Positions 1 through 10,954 of a stretch of DNA of 64,000 nucleotides are shown piece after piece (the first letter of the stretch is position 1; every line of letters starts with the position of its first letter). The stretch lies in assembly GCA_025526915.1 (NCBI GenBank), contig JAHLKH010000050.1, forward strand, positions 62,001 through 126,000, given 5' to 3'. This DNA is from Entophlyctis helioformis. Lineage: Eukaryota > Chytridiomycota > Chytridiomycetes > Chytridiales > Chytriomycetaceae. The notes under the pieces are model-generated. The model worked only from the letters and a program-made list of their open reading frames with translations. It made no database searches and was not told the origin of the DNA. The translations under genes were made by a program, and so were the position numbers.

Positions 1-1
1 T

Positions 2-178
2 GCCATCCTCATCGAGCGCATCTGTAACGAGGCTCAGGGCGACTGCAAGGCCCTCTGCCTCAAGGGTGCCGATGCCTTCAAGGCCCAGCCGCCCAAGACC
101 GGTGCTCAGGCTGATGCGTTCAACCTTGCTGCTGCTGGTGTCCAGACCAACTTTGCTGCCATTGCTCCTGTCGCCTGA
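2..178 (+). CDS. 3' end of an uncharacterised protein gene
   Basis: Frame 2 is open from the left window edge to a TGA at 176-178 and gives about 58 C-terminal residues. The residues are Ala-rich with three cysteines in the first third (IERICNEAQGDCKALC) followed by a low-complexity Ala/Gln/Pro tail. Codon use is strongly GC-ending, as in the real genes further right, which supports true coding. I do not recognise the family. The Cys spacing would suit a secreted or extracellular protein, but no signal peptide can be judged because the 5' part lies outside the window. Confidence 0.5.
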   Translation, partial: AILIERICNEAQGDCKALCLKGADAFKAQPPKTGAQADAFNLAAAGVQTNFAAIAPVA

Positions 179-394
179 TTGATCGCTCTGCATGCCACTC
201 TTACTGTGAACAAATGAAATGCCACTTTGGTCCATGAGTTCAATATCAAACGAATCTCAGAAGCAAGACTTTGTTGACGTTGTCACTGTAGTCACTTGTG
301 TATGGCGTCTGCTGGGCATCAGTTGGTATTGTATATCCTGTCGCTTTCTGCCTTGGCAGATTCGCGATGTTGGCTGCAGACATGGACAGGGCAA

Positions 395-985
395 CTCTTA
401 CCAGATGCACTTGCTGTTCTGACATCCTCACACAGGTCGCTGTGTGACTCCTGGAACTTTAGAGTACTGTTACTGACGCGACACACCGCTCTGTCGGCAG
501 ATGCAGCAGACGTGAGTTTCAGATATGCCGCGTCTGGACAATGCTGACTTACGCGGCAAACAACAGAACGACTTGCTTGCATGACCCTTGTTGCGTGGCT
601 GGATGCGCCATCCATTCATCCAACTGCTCGCCGCATCGCATCATTGCATACTTGCTGGACCCATGCTGCAGTATCAGCTGTATCTCTTCCCTGCCACGCA
701 TTGCCAGTCAGTCATGTCAGTTTCCAGCCACACACACAACAGGCATCAACTGAGCAACCTTTGAATGCGCGACTCTTCAGCTGTCAGTGGCCGACGTTCC
801 TTTGTGCCTTTCTTGGATGGATTTGGAAACAGACGACGCCTGATCCGCTCAAGAGATGAGCCAGCTGGATCGGGCAGCTGACCAAGATTCCTTGGCGCAA
901 CGCCTGCGAGCATCCCGACATTCGAAGTCTTGAGTGCCACAAAAAGCTGCTGTTGTTGGTCTTGTGTCAACGAGGCGACTGTCAG
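395..985. repeat. Left copy of a ~590-bp tandem duplication
   Basis: Matches 1172-1761 at a constant offset of about 777 bp. Anchors are 'cttaccagatgcacttg' (about 397 and 1175), 'cgtgagtttcag' (about 509 and 1286), and 'gttgttggtcttgtgtcaac' (about 952 and 1729). Both copies keep the same minus-strand coding block and the same short intron, but have diverged by many substitutions, so the duplication is not recent. The minus-strand reading frame of this copy stays open at 1033-746. Confidence 0.8.
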
Positions 986-1171
986 ATCCAGAGACGGGAC
1001 ATCGAGCCTGCTGCTGATTGTCTCGTCATCCACAGACTGGCAGGCGTCCTGCCATGCTTGTGAGGTGGCGCGGGCTACATCGGCTGTTATCTCTGAGACA
1101 GCCCAATCATCGCATTAATGGTCTCGCAGTCCAGCTGCTCATGCAAACATCCAAGGCAGATCCATCCATCC

Positions 1172-1761
1172 TGCTTACCAGATGCACTTGCGCGTCTGAT
1201 CTCCTCAAACAGGTGGCTGCGTGACTGCTGAAACGCTGCTGCATTTCTAATAACGCGATAAATCACTCTGTTGGCAGATGCAGCAAGCGTGAGTTTCAGG
1301 TATGTCATGCATGACCATGTTGACTTACGCAGCAAACAACAGAACGACTTGCTTGCATGACCAATGCTGCGCGTCTGGATGCATTATCCATTCATCAAGC
1401 AGCTCGCGGCATCGCATCGTGGCATACTTGCTCCATCCTTGCCGCAGTATCAACTGTATCTCTTCCCTGCCATACATTGCCATTCAGTCATGCCAGTCTC
1501 CAGCAACACACACTGCAAGCATAGCAACAGCAACCTTTGAATGCGCGACTCTTCCTCCGTGAGTGGTCGACGTTGCTTTGAGCCATTCTTTGATGGATTT
1601 GGAAGCAGGCGACGCTTGATCCGCTCAAGAGATGATCCAGCTAGATCGGGCAGCTGGCCAAGATTCCTTGGTGCAACGTCACTGAGCATCCAGGCATTCG
1701 AAGTCTTGAGCGCCACGACAAGCTGCTGTTGTTGGTCTTGTGTCAACGAGGCGACTGAGCA
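1172..1761. repeat. Right copy of the ~590-bp tandem duplication
   Basis: Partner of 395-985. It contains the 3' coding exons of the minus-strand coiled-coil gene. Divergence from the left copy is moderate, and both keep splice-like signals (GTAAGT donor on the minus strand at about 1330 and 555). Confidence 0.8.
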
Positions 1762-2525
1762 GCCAAGCAATGCAGACAGGCCGAGACGATCCAATGATCT
1801 GGCTGTTTTGTCCGGCAACGGCATGCTTTGCAGTTGAAGCAAGACATCGTCTGTTGCTGTCGATGATGGCGAGCCTGTGCGTTGTTTGAACGACTCGGAT
1901 CTGCGTCTGCGAGTCTGGCGATGGTGATCAGGCGATGCAAGCGAAAGGCTGCTGTCTGCATCAGATAGGTCAGATGCAACCGATGTGGCCGCTGATGAGC
2001 GAGATCGTTTGGCAAGGCGGCCGGTGTGGATGGCATCTGGTGCGTCTGCATCGACAGCCATGCTGCGCTGTGCCATCCACAACGGCTGCTCATCATGGCG
2101 CTCCTCGTGCAGCTGGGCCATCGACAACGGTGGCTGTGTTGTGCTGCAAGCGGTCAGCCAGACAGCGCAGGCAGGACAGCAGAGGCAGGCCAGAGCGACG
2201 GGACACAGACTCACTCGGTGTCTGCACGAGGGCAGGCTGCGCAACAACAACAGCGACCGCCTGGTTGAGGTGCCGGATGGCTGCAGTGTGCTCGTTGCAC
2301 ACTTCCGCCAGCTCAGTCACATACTGCGACAGGCTGTCGTGCTCGCCGCTCAGCTGTCGGTGTGCCTCGGACAGCCGGTCGACCTTGTCGTGCAGCTGCC
2401 TCAGCAGCTCCTGTGGTGCACGCAGTGTAAGCCAGCCAGCCAGCCACTCTCTGCCACTCCCAGCCCGCCGCACTCACCGCCACATCCGCCAGTGTCGGCT
2501 GGCTGCCCTTCCCTCGCGTGCTCAT
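1450..2525 (-). CDS. Uncharacterised coiled-coil protein with internally duplicated 3' part
   Basis: The likely start is the ATG at 2525 (MSTRGKGSQPTLADVA), followed by a GTGAGT donor at 2477 and an acceptor at 2411. The second exon encodes a heptad-rich stretch beginning ELLRQLHDKVDRLSEAHRQ. The next exon (about 2160-1560) is Ser/Arg-rich with a basic patch (RQTRRRRSESFKQRTG) and then a conserved block, SLTQDQQQQLVVALKTSN through RRLLPNPSKNGS. Further exons with ~70-nt introns (donor near 1335, acceptor near 1275) appear to follow to the left. The same block recurs at 1033-746. The join between exons 2 and 3 is not phase-perfect by eye, so a base may be missing or another splice site used. 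Family not recognised; a nuclear or DNA-binding role is only a guess from the basic patch. Confidence 0.45.
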
Positions 2526-2648
2526 TCGCGTCGTGTTGCTGCGAGCCAAGCAAACCAGATCCTTGACATCCCAGATCGTGGCTGGCCAGCAGATGCACTT
2601 CCATCCAAGCACGACCATGGACACACTCGACCGACAAGTACAAATGGC

Positions 2649-2654
2649 TTTATT
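2649..2654 (-). promoter_or_regulatory. Polyadenylation signal AATAAA for the exportin-4 gene
   Basis: The minus strand reads AATAAA 42 nt past the exportin-4 stop codon at 2696-2698. Spacing is right for a fungal 3' end. Confidence 0.55.
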
Positions 2655-2695
2655 CGGGTGACAATCATCAGACAACAACAACAACACCAGGCGAC

Positions 2696-5600
2696 TCACA
2701 TGTGGAGCAAGAGCCCACGCACATCGCCCAGGAACCTGGAGAACATGGCGCGGAACGGCACCATATCACGCGAGCTGGAGAGCGTGACAGAGCCGCCCAG
2801 TCCGATCTGGAGGCTGCCGTTGACGAGTTTGGTCTGCTGCACCGCTTCGTGGGCCTCGATGGACGCGGTGAGGGCAGCGAAATGGGCCGACAGGCGTGCC
2901 TGGGCAGCGGGCGGCTGCTGGGCGACGAGCCGTTGCACGAGCGCCTGGTACGTGGCCTTGCGCGCAATCGCGAGCGCAAAGAGCGTGCACGATGCCGCCT
3001 CGATCATCTGCGAGTCCAGCGGCTTGTAAACGACCATGAGCAGCGTCTGGTGGAGGAGGTAGTCCATCTGGTGCGAGAGCGACGGGTAGAGCGTGGCCAT
3101 GTCGACACCGGCGTGCGCGTGCTTGATGCTTTCGGCCCACAGGTAGAGGGCTAGAGACTCCATGGCGCGGAGGGCCGAGACGCTCAGCGCGCTCATGGGC
3201 TGGTTGACGCCGCTGACAAGAGACTTGACAAGGCCGGCAAGGAGCTCGCTGGGGAGCTGTGCGAGCTTGTTGGGGAAATACTCGACCAGGTTGGACACGA
3301 GGTTGATAAAGTCGGAGCAAAGACGCGGGAACTGTCCAGAGACTGCGTGTTAGACAGCTACCTCTCTGCTACTCATGCCATACCAGCAGGCAACGCACAG
3401 AAAGCATGTCGTCGGTGATGAGCGGAATCAGCTCGTTCACGCCAAAGAACACGACCTGCACAACGTCGGCACCGCCATGTGCAGCAGTCTTTGCCTGGCG
3501 GTCAAGCACATCCTGTCGAGCTGAAAGCACACGGGTCAGTCCGACATCGCCATGGCGCTTGTTCAACCCCCCTCGAGCAGTACGTACCAAGACCCTCGTA
3601 CTCGGACGAGATCAGGCCAGCAAGCATCTCCAGGAGCACCGACAAGTCGATGTTGAGGTCCTCTTCATCCGTTCCACGTCCACGCGAACGCTTGCGGCCT
3701 GCATTGCGTGCACACCAAACCACTCGTGTGAGAAGCCAGCCAAGCACACACACGCACTCAGCAACCCGAAGCCACGCACCAATCTCGTTCTTGGCATAGA
3801 CGCGGATCAGCTCCATCGACGCACGGTACAGATCCCTATAATGATGGTCCTCGAGCACATCAAGTGCCTATCATGTCGCGTCGCATTACATCAGCCACCT
3901 TGCCATCAACCGTCGCACGCCATCCAACCCCACCAACCCACTCACATGGAACTTGACCAGGTCTCTAAAGAACTGCAGGATGTAAAACTCGACCTCGGGG
4001 AACGAGTGGTACAGGTCGAGCAGCCGGACAAACGCGTCAAACTGCTTGGCGCACATGTCAAAGATGGGCCCCATGTTGGTCTCGTCCATGGCAAGCACGA
4101 GGCCGTTGTACATGTCCATGATGTTGATGACCTGCTCGCACATCTGCGCGGACTGGTACACGCTGCCGAAATCTGGCCGGTGGATGACGGCATTGAGCAT
4201 TTCTGTCATTTGCGAGGGAGGCACAGATGTGAGCCGGTGGGCGAAACTGGAGACGGCGGATCAGAGGGGGAGTATAGGGGAGTTGTTACCTCGATGGCTT
4301 GGCTCATGTTCTGGAAATACGATTCGCGTTGCACGCCAGACGTGTGCGTGATAATGTATGCAATGGTGCGGATGAGATCGCTGTGCACCGAGGCTGGCAG
4401 ACGCTCCAGGTTGGCCAAAAAGAACTGGACAACCTCGTTGAATTTGGCTACACGACACATACACACGCACGCACATACGCAGCAGTCGAATGTCAGTCAG
4501 ACGGTACTCCCCATATCCACGGCGAGATGCACGACGAGATGCACAGCGTCACTCACGGCTCTGGATAAGGGCGTCGCGAGTAAACTTGTTGGCAGCGAAC
4601 CCATCCAGCACAGCGACAATCTGGCACACGACATCCGCCTCGGCGTGCCAAATGACAAAGTTGCGCTGGATCTTGTCGAGCAGAAAGTTGAGGGCCTGGG
4701 GTGCGCCGCCTGAACTTCCAAACGCATTCAGGATGGAAGGACTGGCCCGGATTGCACCGCCTGGTCAGCCTGCCAGCTCGACTCGTTCAAGAGGTGCCGC
4801 GATGCACGTACCTGATCCGCTCGTAGTCGGATGGGTCGACAAAGAGGTATGTGCATCCCCAGCGCTGGACGAACCATAGGAGCGTCTCGACAAGCAGCGG
4901 GCTGCATGCCTGGCTTTGCGGCGATCCCGGCTCGACTGTCAGCAGATCCAGGATGTTGAAGAGGCACGTGGGCAGTCCAATGCACGGATCGTTGCCCTGC
5001 TGCATGGCAAGCTGTGTCCGATTATCGATGGATGGGGGTGTGAGTAGGCTGGTGCGGGACTCCCCTCACGCCTCCTGCGAATCCGCTTACAGAGAGCTGC
5101 AAGAGCGAGCGCGGGATCATGGGCTTTTCGCCATCGGCCGCGTCGGCAAGAACGTGCCCGGCAATGAGCGTCAGCCAGTGGATCTGCTCACTGATCAAGT
5201 CGCTCTCCAGCCCTGCGAATGCCATGGCGATGATGGTGAGATGGACATGGTTTGACGGATACGCCAGCGACGACACGACCCACCTTGCGACGAGAGGTTG
5301 GGGCTCGAGAAGATCAGTGCCAGAGCATGGTGCCGCTCCACCAGCATTTGCCCAAGCAGCGTCAGGCTCTTGTCGCAGGAGAGACGCGCAATGCTGCCAA
5401 TGTACATCAGTTGATCGCCAAACAGATCCTGCCAGCGTCGCCAAGCCGACGCACGAGAGCGAGTTAGCAACCGAAAGCCGCAGGCAGTCGACACCATCCT
5501 CTGCACGCGGCCCCTACCAAGTCTTTGAAATGGTTGTCGACAATATCGTCGTCGTCAATGGCCTGCTGGGCCAGTTTGAGTCGCACCTCGACATACGCCT

Positions 5601-7777
5601 TGAAGATATCAAACGTCACCGTAGGCAGGTACTGCGCAACAGCGGCAACCTGCTCCGCACCTGCATTCGCAGCCATGAGCCGCTGGTCGTCATCGCTCAT
5701 AAACTCGAGATCATACACTGCACCCCAAAGGTCCGCATTAGTTTGTGGCGCGTGCCTGACGCGCAGTCAACCCACAACAGCCGGTCGAGTCGTACCGAGT
5801 GACGACCACATGGCTAATAACTCTTCGGCGACTTCGCCACTCCAGCTTTCGTCGTCGTCCTCGGTCATGGTCTGCAGACACGTGATGGTGATTTTACCGA
5901 TGCCGTCGAGGTACTGGCGGAAAGCAGGGACGCCGACAAGGATGCCGGCCTTGAAGTTTGTGAGCAGCTGCGTTCCAATCTGCGCCATGTCTAGCAGATG
6001 GTCCTCGATGTTGGCTGGAGGATTGTTGGCAATGGCGTGCTGCAAACTGCTCACCCAAGGCCGATCCAGCGCAAAAGGTGAGCAGGACGCCTGGAGTGCG
6101 CAGAGCGAGAGGAGAGGCAGGCTTACTAGGCAAGCTGCTTGAGAGACTGCTCGATGAAGTGCGCGGCATATGCTCGCCTGTCTTCAGGGCCGGCAAACAC
6201 CTCGCCGTGAAGGCCAGCCAGCTGGACCAGGCAGCGCCGCGCCTGCTTGGAGAGTCTAGCCTCTGCAAAGTACGCCAGGTTCAACTGCACGCCACGCCAC
6301 GCCATGCCACGCCACGCCAAACAAACGACTGTCAGATCCAATGCCAAGCCACGGCTCAGTCAAAGCCTCGGGCTTAAACTCACTTCAAAGAAGAGTCCGA
6401 TGACGGCAGGCGCCAGCAGCAGGTCGCGCCAGACAGCCGGGAACCGCGGCAGATCGTTGCTGTCTTCTTCGTCAGCGTTCGGCGACGGGCGGCGTAGGGT
6501 AGACAGCGACGCAGCGTTCTCGGCAGCAGGTGTCCAAGAGAGGATCCGCTCAGCACCCAGGAGACAGTTGTGCACAATCATCGAGTGGCTGTTGGTCGTC
6601 AGGGATGCCGGGTCCTGCATTTCCAGGTGAATGAGACGCAGAAGAGTCTCGAACACGAAGCGTTGGTGTGATCTCTGTCCAAGCCGGATGGTTCTGTCAG
6701 ACGCGCAGGCCAGACGCCATGGGCCACGCGAGCGGGGGCACCCACCTCGAACATGGTCTGGCAGTCGCGGTGGTGGTCGTATGGCAGGCCCACAGGCGTT
6801 GCTTTGCTTGCAGAAAACTCGTCCAGAAGAGCCACGACAATGAGGACCGATGCGAGTCGCTGTCCACGACCAAGAGCGGCCGGTCAGCATGAGCGTGGAG
6901 CAACAGATCCGTCGACGCGACTGGCGCAGACAGAGGACAAACCTGAGAGACGCCGGGCTGGGTCGTGAGCTGCGCAATCTGCTGCATCGCCTGATCTTTG
7001 ACGGCGTCGGGATCGGTGAGGTACCCGACCTTGATGGCGATGGCGGCCGTCTGTGCGAGTTTCTGCATGACATAGTTTGGCAGCCTGCAGGGCACGCGTG
7101 GTTGAAAGAGGGGCATGTCAGCACGGCATGCCAGCAGGGTTGTTGTGAGACGTGATGAGCAGACGAGAAGACGCACGATGACCGCTGCATCATGAACGCG
7201 ACGAGATACTGGCGCAGCGACAGCTGCTCGTCGAGCGACGGCATCTGCCTGTAGATGCGGGCAATCGAGTCCTGGAGCGCGACGGCAGCGTGGAACAGCG
7301 CACGCACTTCCTGCGAGTTCTCTGTTGGGTGGATGCAAGGTGGTTGGTTGGCTGTTGCTTGTCCATGTGCAGCAAGCGAGCCCAGCAAGAGCGAGAGCAA
7401 GGGCGAGCGTGATACGGACCAAGGATGTGCTTGCATGCCGGAAGCAGGTTGGGCAGCCGCTTGAACTCTTTGATGACCTGCTCGCCCTGCACACGGAGGC
7501 TGGGCTGTCCATCCAAGCGTCGTCCGTCCAAGCGTCCGTCCAGCACGGCGAGGTGTCAGTTGTCTGAAAGGAGGCGACGCCGTTGTTGGGCCGAGGCGTT
7601 ACAGCGAGTGGCGACGGCAGCGAGCCGTGCAGCGAGTGGCCACCGCACAGGCAAGACTGCGCGGCTGCACAGCTTCACGTCTGCCGTCAGAACCGAGCGC
7701 ACAGCCACGGCACGCACCTGCTCCAGCTGAACCACCGCAGTCTCGAACTGCTGCTGCAGCGCTACAAAATCACCCAT
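2696..7777 (-). CDS. XPO4: Exportin-4 (karyopherin-beta nuclear export receptor)
   Basis: About 19 minus-strand exons read from MGDFVALQQQFET (ATG at 7777) to the C-terminal FLGDVRGLLLHM before the stop at 2696-2698. The order of conserved blocks follows exportin-4 along its whole length: ACKHILG near the N-terminus; ERILSW then WRDLLLAPAVIGLFFE; LVQLAGLHGEVF and AHFIEQSL; IHWLTLIAGHVLADA with GEKPMIP; VYAKNEIG; VVFFGVNELIPLITDD; EYFPNKLAQLPSELL. This family exports cargo such as eIF5A and Smad3 with RanGTP and can also import Sox-type factors. HEAT-repeat helices are evident from the regular Leu spacing. No frame break was noticed. The first intron begins right after the 20th codon (GTGCGT donor). 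Exon borders are approximate; family assignment is firm. Confidence 0.88.
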
Positions 7778-8007
7778 CTCGACGGCGACGACGTTGAGTT
7801 TTCAGCCACGAGCACGAGTTATCTCCTGATGGCAGGCTGCCAACTCTTGGGCCATGGCATGACTCGTTGGCCATAGAAGACAGCGAGTGCACAGAGGCAG
7901 TGAGGCATATGTACATTCACTATAAAAGATGCGGGTTGATAAACGAGAGGGAATGGGGTGCCAGTTGGGATCCAAAAAAGGAGACACAGGGGACAGCGAG
8001 ACCCATT

Positions 8008-10359
8008 TCACATGTCCAGGGGTGGCCCAGACACGAGCCACGGGTGCATCACAACCTGCGCCATGGTCGGCCGGTCGGCAGGAGAGACCTTGAGCATCGA
8101 GTTGATCAGGTCCATGAGGATCGCGGACCGCTTGAACCGCGGATGGCGGTACGAGGCCGTGGCAATGTCCTCGGGCGTGCGGAACGGCAGGCACGAGAAC
8201 GCCATGGTGTAGAGGAGGACGCCCATGCACCAGACGTCGACCTCGGGGCCTCTGTACTTTTCGTTGCGCAGGACCTCGGGCGGCATGTAGTGGATCGTAC
8301 CACGGAAGCCCTCAAAGTAGTCACACGAGCTGGACGGGATGTAGTTTGCCGCGCCAAAGTCGATCAGCTTGGCGTTCAGGCTGTTGTCAATGACAATCTG
8401 TCCGTTCAAGAATGTCAGCTGGCTGCGGGGTGGGCCACTCCACAGCTATTCCAGAGCTACTCGAAAGCGTTTCTGGATCTGCAGTTCAAGGGCAAGCACA
8501 GTCCAGGCCAGCAGTCCCACATACATTCTCATCCTTGATGTCCTGGTGGACAATGTTGTTTTGGTGGAGGTAGTTGACCGAGTCGCTGATCTGCATGAAA
8601 ATATGGCGAATCTTGCGCTCGGCAAAGAAGGGGTTCCTCTCGATGAACTCGAACAGATCCAGCGAGGCGTGGCGGGTATGCAGCCTCTCTGTGGCAGCGG
8701 CGGCTGCAGCCACCGTCGCAGAAGAAACGCTGCCGAGGGTAGCGACAGAGTTGCTCGTGCTGACGGAAATTATGGTACATGACTGCGCGCTGCTGGTGGC
8801 ATGCGAGTGGCTGTGTGCAGACGAGTGGCCCGAGGCTGGCTGGGGAATGGCAATCGAGGGCGACGGCGCGTGGATGGACGATGGTCTGCTGACGCTGCCG
8901 ACCGTGACGGGCGTGGTCAAGGACAGACGGGGTGGTGCTGACGGAGTTGTGGTGGACGACGCTCCAGATGCAGCCGAGGGCCGCAGAGGCGTTTCGACGT
9001 ACGACGTGGGCTCGAGATCGGGTACCATGTGGCTTTCCTTCCAGCGGGCACCGTGCATCTCCATGGCCAAGTAAAAGAACTGGGCAGACACATGTCAGCG
9101 ATCCAGCAGGATCCGGCGAATGGGCATCGGCACAGCCCGCTTTGCTTAGGCTCGGCTGCGTGAGATGGGACGCAAGGCTGCTCGCACAAGGGCCAAGCGC
9201 GGCGGACAGCACAGCGAAGGGGCAGAGTGGAAGCAAAGGCATGCAGATATGTGTGTGCATGTGTGTGTGCGTGTGGGAGTGGGCGTACCTTTGAGTCCTC
9301 AAAGACGTCGTAGAACCGCACGATGTTGGGGTGCTCGATCCGCTTCAGGATGAATACTTCCAGCGGCACGATGCCGAGTGCACGGTCTCGGCGCCAATTA
9401 GCCAGCGGGATGCGGTTTTTGTACAGGAACTTGATGGCCACGGGCTCGCCGTCGTCGAGGCACTCGCCAGCGACGACAAAGCCGGTCGCGCCGTGACCGA
9501 GCTCGTGGCCAAGCGAGTACTTTGCCGTAAAGGCAGGCAGCAGCTGGTGCGATGCCAGCTCCCGCTCTGCAATGGACAGATTCTGGAGGTTCTGGTGCTG
9601 TTGCTGTTGCTGTTGCTGCTGGTGCGGGTGGTGGTGGTTGTGGTGGTTGTGGTGGTTGTTGAGGGTGGGTTTCCGAGAGGGGTATGGCTGAACGGCAGCG
9701 TGGGCGTGCTGCGAGTGCGACTGTGGATGGTGGGATGCGAGCGGGGCCTGCTTCGTGCCCGGGCTGGCACTCGCGGCGGGACTGGTGGCCGCCGCTGGTC
9801 CGGCAGGCGACAGCGGACGCGGAAGATGGATGGCCAGCGACGACGAATGCATGGACGGCTTGCGGTGAAGCGACGAGCCGGCCGACGCAGCGACCGACGC
9901 AGCGGCAGAGGCCGCAGACGGCAGGATCGTGTCCGAGTCTGCCATGTAGTCGCTGCCGGGCTGCAGCGCCGACGCAGCAGCAGCGTTGGGCTCGGCCATA
10001 GGTGCCGGCATCAGGAACGACGAGCCGGCAATGTTTGTCAGCAGCGAGCCATAGGACGACGAGTGCGAGTGCGAGTGTGCTGGCAGAGGCGATGCTGTGG
10101 AGGCGTGGCTGGCCGACGGCGACGGGGCGGGCGAGAGCAGGGCCATGGACGCAGGCGAGGCGAGCGACTTGCCCATGGGCAGCAGCGGAGCGGGAGGGAG
10201 CGCCGTAGCCGTCAGCAGGTCGAGCCAGTCGCCGGCCCAAGTCTTTCTTTTCAGCTCAGCCTCGGCAATGCTGCTGTTGGTGCTGCTGTTGGTGCTGTTG
10301 GTGTGGAGCTGGTGCTGCGGGCGAGGCCTCGGACGGGGGACGGGCGAGGACATCATCAT
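8008..10359 (-). CDS. PAS-kinase-type Ser/Thr protein kinase, HRD changed to HQD
   Basis: Three minus-strand exons. The kinase domain begins YSLGHELGHGATGFVVAGE, with the VAIKF lysine, then PLEVFILKRIEHPNIV and MEMHG. After a Ser/Pro/His-rich insertion of roughly 110 residues it continues with DLFEFIERNPFFAERKIR, IVHQDIKDEN (8542-8550 encodes His-Gln-Asp), LIDFGAAN, GTIHYMPPEVL and a C-lobe ending WLVSGPPLDM. The pattern (LG..PLE, MELHG, DLFxFIE, KDENV) is that of PASK/Psk1/Psk2, which couple nutrient state to sugar and glycogen metabolism. No PAS domain is seen: the N-terminal third is low complexity (poly-His/Gln/Ser/Pro). The first in-frame ATG is at 10359 (MMMSSPV), though the frame is open further upstream, so a 5' exon may be missing. 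Confidence 0.8.
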
Positions 10360-10647
10360 GGCGGTGGCCTGCGAGGGGCCAGAGCCGGCGGGGATGGGGA
10401 TGGCGATGGGGGCGGAGGCGGCAGGGGCGGGCACGGCGATGGGCGACGAGCCCAGGTGGCTGCTGCTGCTGCTGGTGCCGTGCGGGTGAGTCGAGTGAGC
10501 GAGGTGATGCGGGCCGGCGTGCACACCACCACCGGCACTGAAAGCCGACTGCGCCGAGGCGGCCAGGCTGGCGAGGCCGGGCGACGCGGGGCGGCCGAGC
10601 GACGGGCCAGCAGACGAGTAGTGCAGCAGGCCTGCGGACGAGTGGTG

Positions 10648-10720
10648 GTGTGCGTGTGCGTGTGCGTGTGCGTGGCGTGGGCGTGGACATGTGCATGTGC
10701 GTGTGCGTGGTTGTGGAGCC
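10648..10720. repeat. GTGTGC/GTGCAT microsatellite
   Basis: Alternating purine-pyrimidine run dominated by gtgtgc and gtgcat units, upstream of the PAS-kinase gene. The 10360-10954 stretch around it shows no convincing gene; the open minus-strand frame here is Ala/His/Arg-rich and has no ATG. Confidence 0.7.
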
Positions 10721-10954
10721 GCTGTCGCTGCATGTGTGCGTGAGCGGGTTCGGGGTTGCGCGGTTCGGGGGAAGCCTGCAGGAAGACAGCCGGCGGTGGT
10801 GATGAAGAAGAAGGGCGGCGGGGGTCACGTGGCCGCGAGGTCGTGTGCCAGTGGTGGCACGCGGGCGGCGGAGTTTGCCTCGAATTTTGTTCAATTTGGC
10901 ATCCAATTTCCAATCTTTTTGAATCCAATTTCATTTTCTTGTCCGGATTCCCAG

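Noticed and set aside
1087..1335. BEN-domain assignment for the minus-strand gene at 0.4-2.5 kb
   Set aside because: The end of one exon (LDCETINAMIG) faintly resembles the BEN C-terminus, but the rest does not fit well enough to claim.
9340..10743. Long plus-strand open frame (470 codons) opposite the PAS-kinase gene
   Set aside because: Arg/Gly/Val-rich mirror of the kinase's poly-His/Gln/Ala coding strand; the minus strand has clear kinase motifs.
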